From: Terriglobia bacterium | GTDB taxonomy: Bacteria > Acidobacteriota > Terriglobia > Terriglobales > Acidobacteriaceae | DNA: 64,000 nucleotides | Direction: 5' to 3' | Assembly: GCA_020072645.1 (NCBI GenBank) | Contig: JAIQGK010000018.1 | Span: 1-64,000 of the forward strand | Shown here: positions 62,145 through 64,000 of the stretch, in pieces | Layout of the letters: each line of letters starts with the position of its first letter | How positions within the stretch are numbered: position 1 is the first letter of the stretch | The notes under the pieces: generated by a model | What the model was told of the DNA's origin: nothing | The model's input: only the letters and a program-made list of their open reading frames with translations | The model's database searches: none | Position numbers and translations under genes: made by a program

Positions 62145-64000
62145 ATGACCGAGCCCTCCACTCCGTTGATGCGGCAATATGCCGCTATCAAAAAGCAGCA
62201 TCCCAACGCGCTGCTCTTTTTCCGTCTGGGAGATTTTTACGAACTGTTTTTTGAAGACGCGGTAGTGGCCGCGCGAGAGCTGCAAATCACGCTGACCTCG
62301 CGCAATAAAGAAAAAGACCACGCCATTCCCATGTGCGGTGTGCCTTATCATGCGGCGGAAAATTATCTTTCCAAGCTGCTGCGCAAGGGCTTTAAGGTTG
62401 CCATCTGTGAGCAGATGGAACTTCCCAGCGCGGCTACAAAACTGGTCCGTCGCGAGGTCACAAGGGTGCTTACGCCCGGGACGGCGATCGATTCCAGCGT
62501 AGGCTCGGAGGAAAACAACTTTCTTGCAGCATTGGCGCGGGCATCCGGCGCGGTGGGGCTGGCGGCACTGGATCTTTCCACCGGCGAATTTCGTGCCACC
62601 GAATTTCGCGGCCCTGACGCAGAGCGCCGGATTGTGGAAGAGCTGCAGCAATTGCGTCCGCGGGAAGTTCTATATCCTTCCGGCCTGCCATTGTTTGACC
62701 AGCCGCCCTTGAACAGCGAGAAAACGAACAGCGCGGAAACTCAGGCCGAGCCTAAAGATCAATCAGCTCAGGCGCAGACGAACCAGTCCGGCACAGGCGC
62801 GGCTTTGCAACAGACCGGCGGCGCCATGCGCTTTACTGAAACGCCGCTGGAAGACTGGGTCTTCAGCCCCGATTATGCCGTGCCTCTGCTGGAAAACAAG
62901 CTGGGCGTGCTGTCGCTTGAGGGCTTTGGCTTGCAGGGTCGTCCGGCGGCGGCCACGGCGGCGGGAGCAATTCTGCATTATGTCCGCTCCACGCAGCGCG
63001 GAACGCTGGAGCACGTGGACCGCATCGGTTTTTATGATCGCCAGGAATATCTGGTGCTCGACGCCGTTACCGTCCGCAATCTCGAGCTAGTCGAGCCACT
63101 GTTTGCCAACACCAGCAGCGAGGTAACTCTGTTCCGCGCGCTCGACGCCACACTCACGCCCATGGGCAAGCGCCTGCTGCGGTCATGGATGCTGCGGCCT
63201 TCGATTGACATTAACGAAATCAATCGCCGCCTCGACGCCGTAGAGGCGGGCGTAAAGGAATTCGTGGCTCGTGAAGAGCTGCGGCGTGCGCTGGAAGGCG
63301 TCCTGGATATCGAGCGGTTGCTGAGCCGTGTGACGCTTGAGACGGCCAACCCGCGCGACGTTCTGGCGCTCTGTGCCAGCCTCAATCGTATTCCAAGAAT
63401 CAAGGTAGCGTTGAACAGATTGGCCGCGACTCGCTTGACAGAATTAAATAATCTGCTGGACGAAATGTCTGACCTGCGCGAACGAATTGAAAAAACTGTG
63501 GTCGCCGAGCCGCCGCTTACGCTGGCGGATGGCGGCGTGATCCAGCCTGAGGTCGATAAAGAGTTAGACGACTTGCGCAACCTCAGCCGCAACTCCAAAC
63601 AGTACATCGCGCAAATTGAAGAGCGTGAGCGCAAACGGACCGGCATCAACTCGCTCAAGGTCAAGTTTAATTCTGTTTTCGGTTATTACATAGAAATCAG
63701 CAAGGCCAACCTGCATCACACACCGCAGGATTATGAGCGCAAACAGACGCTGGTGAACGCCGAGCGCTTCACCACGCCGGAATTGAAAGAGTACGAAGCC
63801 AAGGTACTCGATGCGCAGGAGAAGATTGTCGAGATCGAGCGCAGATTATTCATCGAACTACGCACGGCAATTGCCGCCGAGGCGCGGCGTATACGGCAGA
63901 CGTCACTGGCGCTGGCTGAGGTAGATGTGCTGGGATCAATGGCGTTCATCGCACAAAACCGGGGCTATTGCCGCCCGCAGTTTTCAGCCACGCCCGCAGA
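62145..64000 (+). CDS. mutS: DNA mismatch repair protein MutS, N-terminal two thirds
   Basis: About 618 residues in frame from the ATG at 62145 and open to the window edge. Mismatch-binding domain with [11 protein letters not shown] (Phe-x-Glu), [18 protein letters not shown] and [11 protein letters not shown]; connector and core domains; clamp domain with [17 protein letters not shown]. The ATPase domain with Walker A lies beyond the edge. A Gln/Ser/Thr-rich linker (about residues 195-225) between the first domain and the connector is longer than usual. No ribosome binding site is obvious. Confidence 0.95.
   Translation, partial: MTEPSTPLMRQYAAIKKQHPNALLFFRLGDFYELFFEDAVVAARELQITLTSRNKEKDHAIPMCGVPYHAAENYLSKLLRKGFKVAICEQMELPSAATKLVRREVTRVLTPGTAIDSSVGSEENNFLAALARASGAVGLAALDLSTGEFRATEFRGPDAERRIVEELQQLRPREVLYPSGLPLFDQPPLNSEKTNSAETQAEPKDQSAQAQTNQSGTGAALQQTGGAMRFTETPLEDWVFSPDYAVPLLENKLGVLSLEGFGLQGRPAAATAAGAILHYVRSTQRGTLEHVDRIGFYDRQEYLVLDAVTVRNLELVEPLFANTSSEVTLFRALDATLTPMGKRLLRSWMLRPSIDINEINRRLDAVEAGVKEFVAREELRRALEGVLDIERLLSRVTLETANPRDVLALCASLNRIPRIKVALNRLAATRLTELNNLLDEMSDLRERIEKTVVAEPPLTLADGGVIQPEVDKELDDLRNLSRNSKQYIAQIEERERKRTGINSLKVKFNSVFGYYIEISKANLHHTPQDYERKQTLVNAERFTTPELKEYEAKVLDAQEKIVEIERRLFIELRTAIAAEARRIRQTSLALAEVDVLGSMAFIAQNRGYCRPQFSATPA

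Noticed and set aside
1-64000. CRISPR arrays, prophage or complete insertion sequence
   Set aside because: No regularly spaced direct repeats of 25-40 bp, no phage structural genes and no transposase frame were seen.

Overview
The window reads as chromosomal DNA of a Gram-negative, moderately GC-rich bacterium, most likely an Acidobacteriota (Terriglobia-type) soil organism. This is inferred from the gene set and not from any rRNA: an outer-membrane lipid A deacylase, BshA (bacillithiol synthesis), an acidobacterial-style small Cys/His protein, secreted TPR/hydrolase proteins, and several intergenic repeat families of a kind I associate with this phylum. No rRNA, tRNA, CRISPR array, prophage or complete insertion sequence is visible.

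Layout. 1-1569 is non-coding and holds two copies of an inverted-repeat-bounded element. 1570-7876 is a housekeeping block (secA, pnp, rpsO). 7877-11946 is repeat-rich and accessory (a fibronectin-III-like secreted protein, an unknown membrane protein, a Cys/His small protein). 11947-24249 carries a cupredoxin/beta-propeller protein, a DUF6580 membrane protein overlapping a BtuF-like protein, an esterase-TPR protein, a TraB/GumN protein, a YedK/HMCES DNA-crosslink protein, an aconitase-family enzyme with its swivel domain first, two tandem rhomboid-TPR proteins and an orphan OmpR-type regulator. 24547-28124 is a phosphoketolase-acetate kinase pair. 28336-33803 has DinB, a c-type cytochrome-like protein, a DUF1028 protein and an overlapping EamA/TauE/DUF1634 transporter operon. 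34155-41944 has a coiled-coil membrane protein, a sortase, ThiO-like oxidase, a LytS-type kinase, BshA and a hydrolase/FAH pair. 42085-54118 has secreted proteins, MmsA, AlkA, a universal stress protein/dienelactone hydrolase/phosphoribosyltransferase cluster, PagL and an M1 aminopeptidase. 54189-64000 has a GT2 enzyme, an aminotransferase, a 2-hydroxyacid dehydrogenase, a BON lipoprotein, PurQ, YebC, a Phd/PIN toxin-antitoxin pair and the first two thirds of mutS.

Genes that work together: rpsO-pnp (translation and RNA decay); xfp-ackA (sugar phosphate to acetyl phosphate to acetate plus ATP); EamA-TauE-DUF1634 (4-bp overlaps); PRTase-DLH (4-bp overlap) beside a universal stress protein; FAH-alpha/beta hydrolase (11-bp gap); antitoxin-PIN toxin with a paired palindromic operator; YedK, AlkA and MutS are separate DNA-repair genes.

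The most unusual signal is not a gene. A family of short intergenic elements is built from a degenerate 7-mer (CRCRRAK: cacagag, cacgaag, cgcaaag, cgcggag, cacggat, cgcagat) repeated at roughly 8-10 bp steps and closed by a GTGGTRAA-type end, often followed by a TTTTGCTTTT-like tail. Copies occur singly, in tandem, and as inverted pairs (7980-8179, 34553-34681, 56421-56607, 59166-59589). One pair encloses a small Cys-rich gene next to a truncated transporter. One copy supplies part of the PagL signal peptide and another the C-terminus of the small Cys/His protein.
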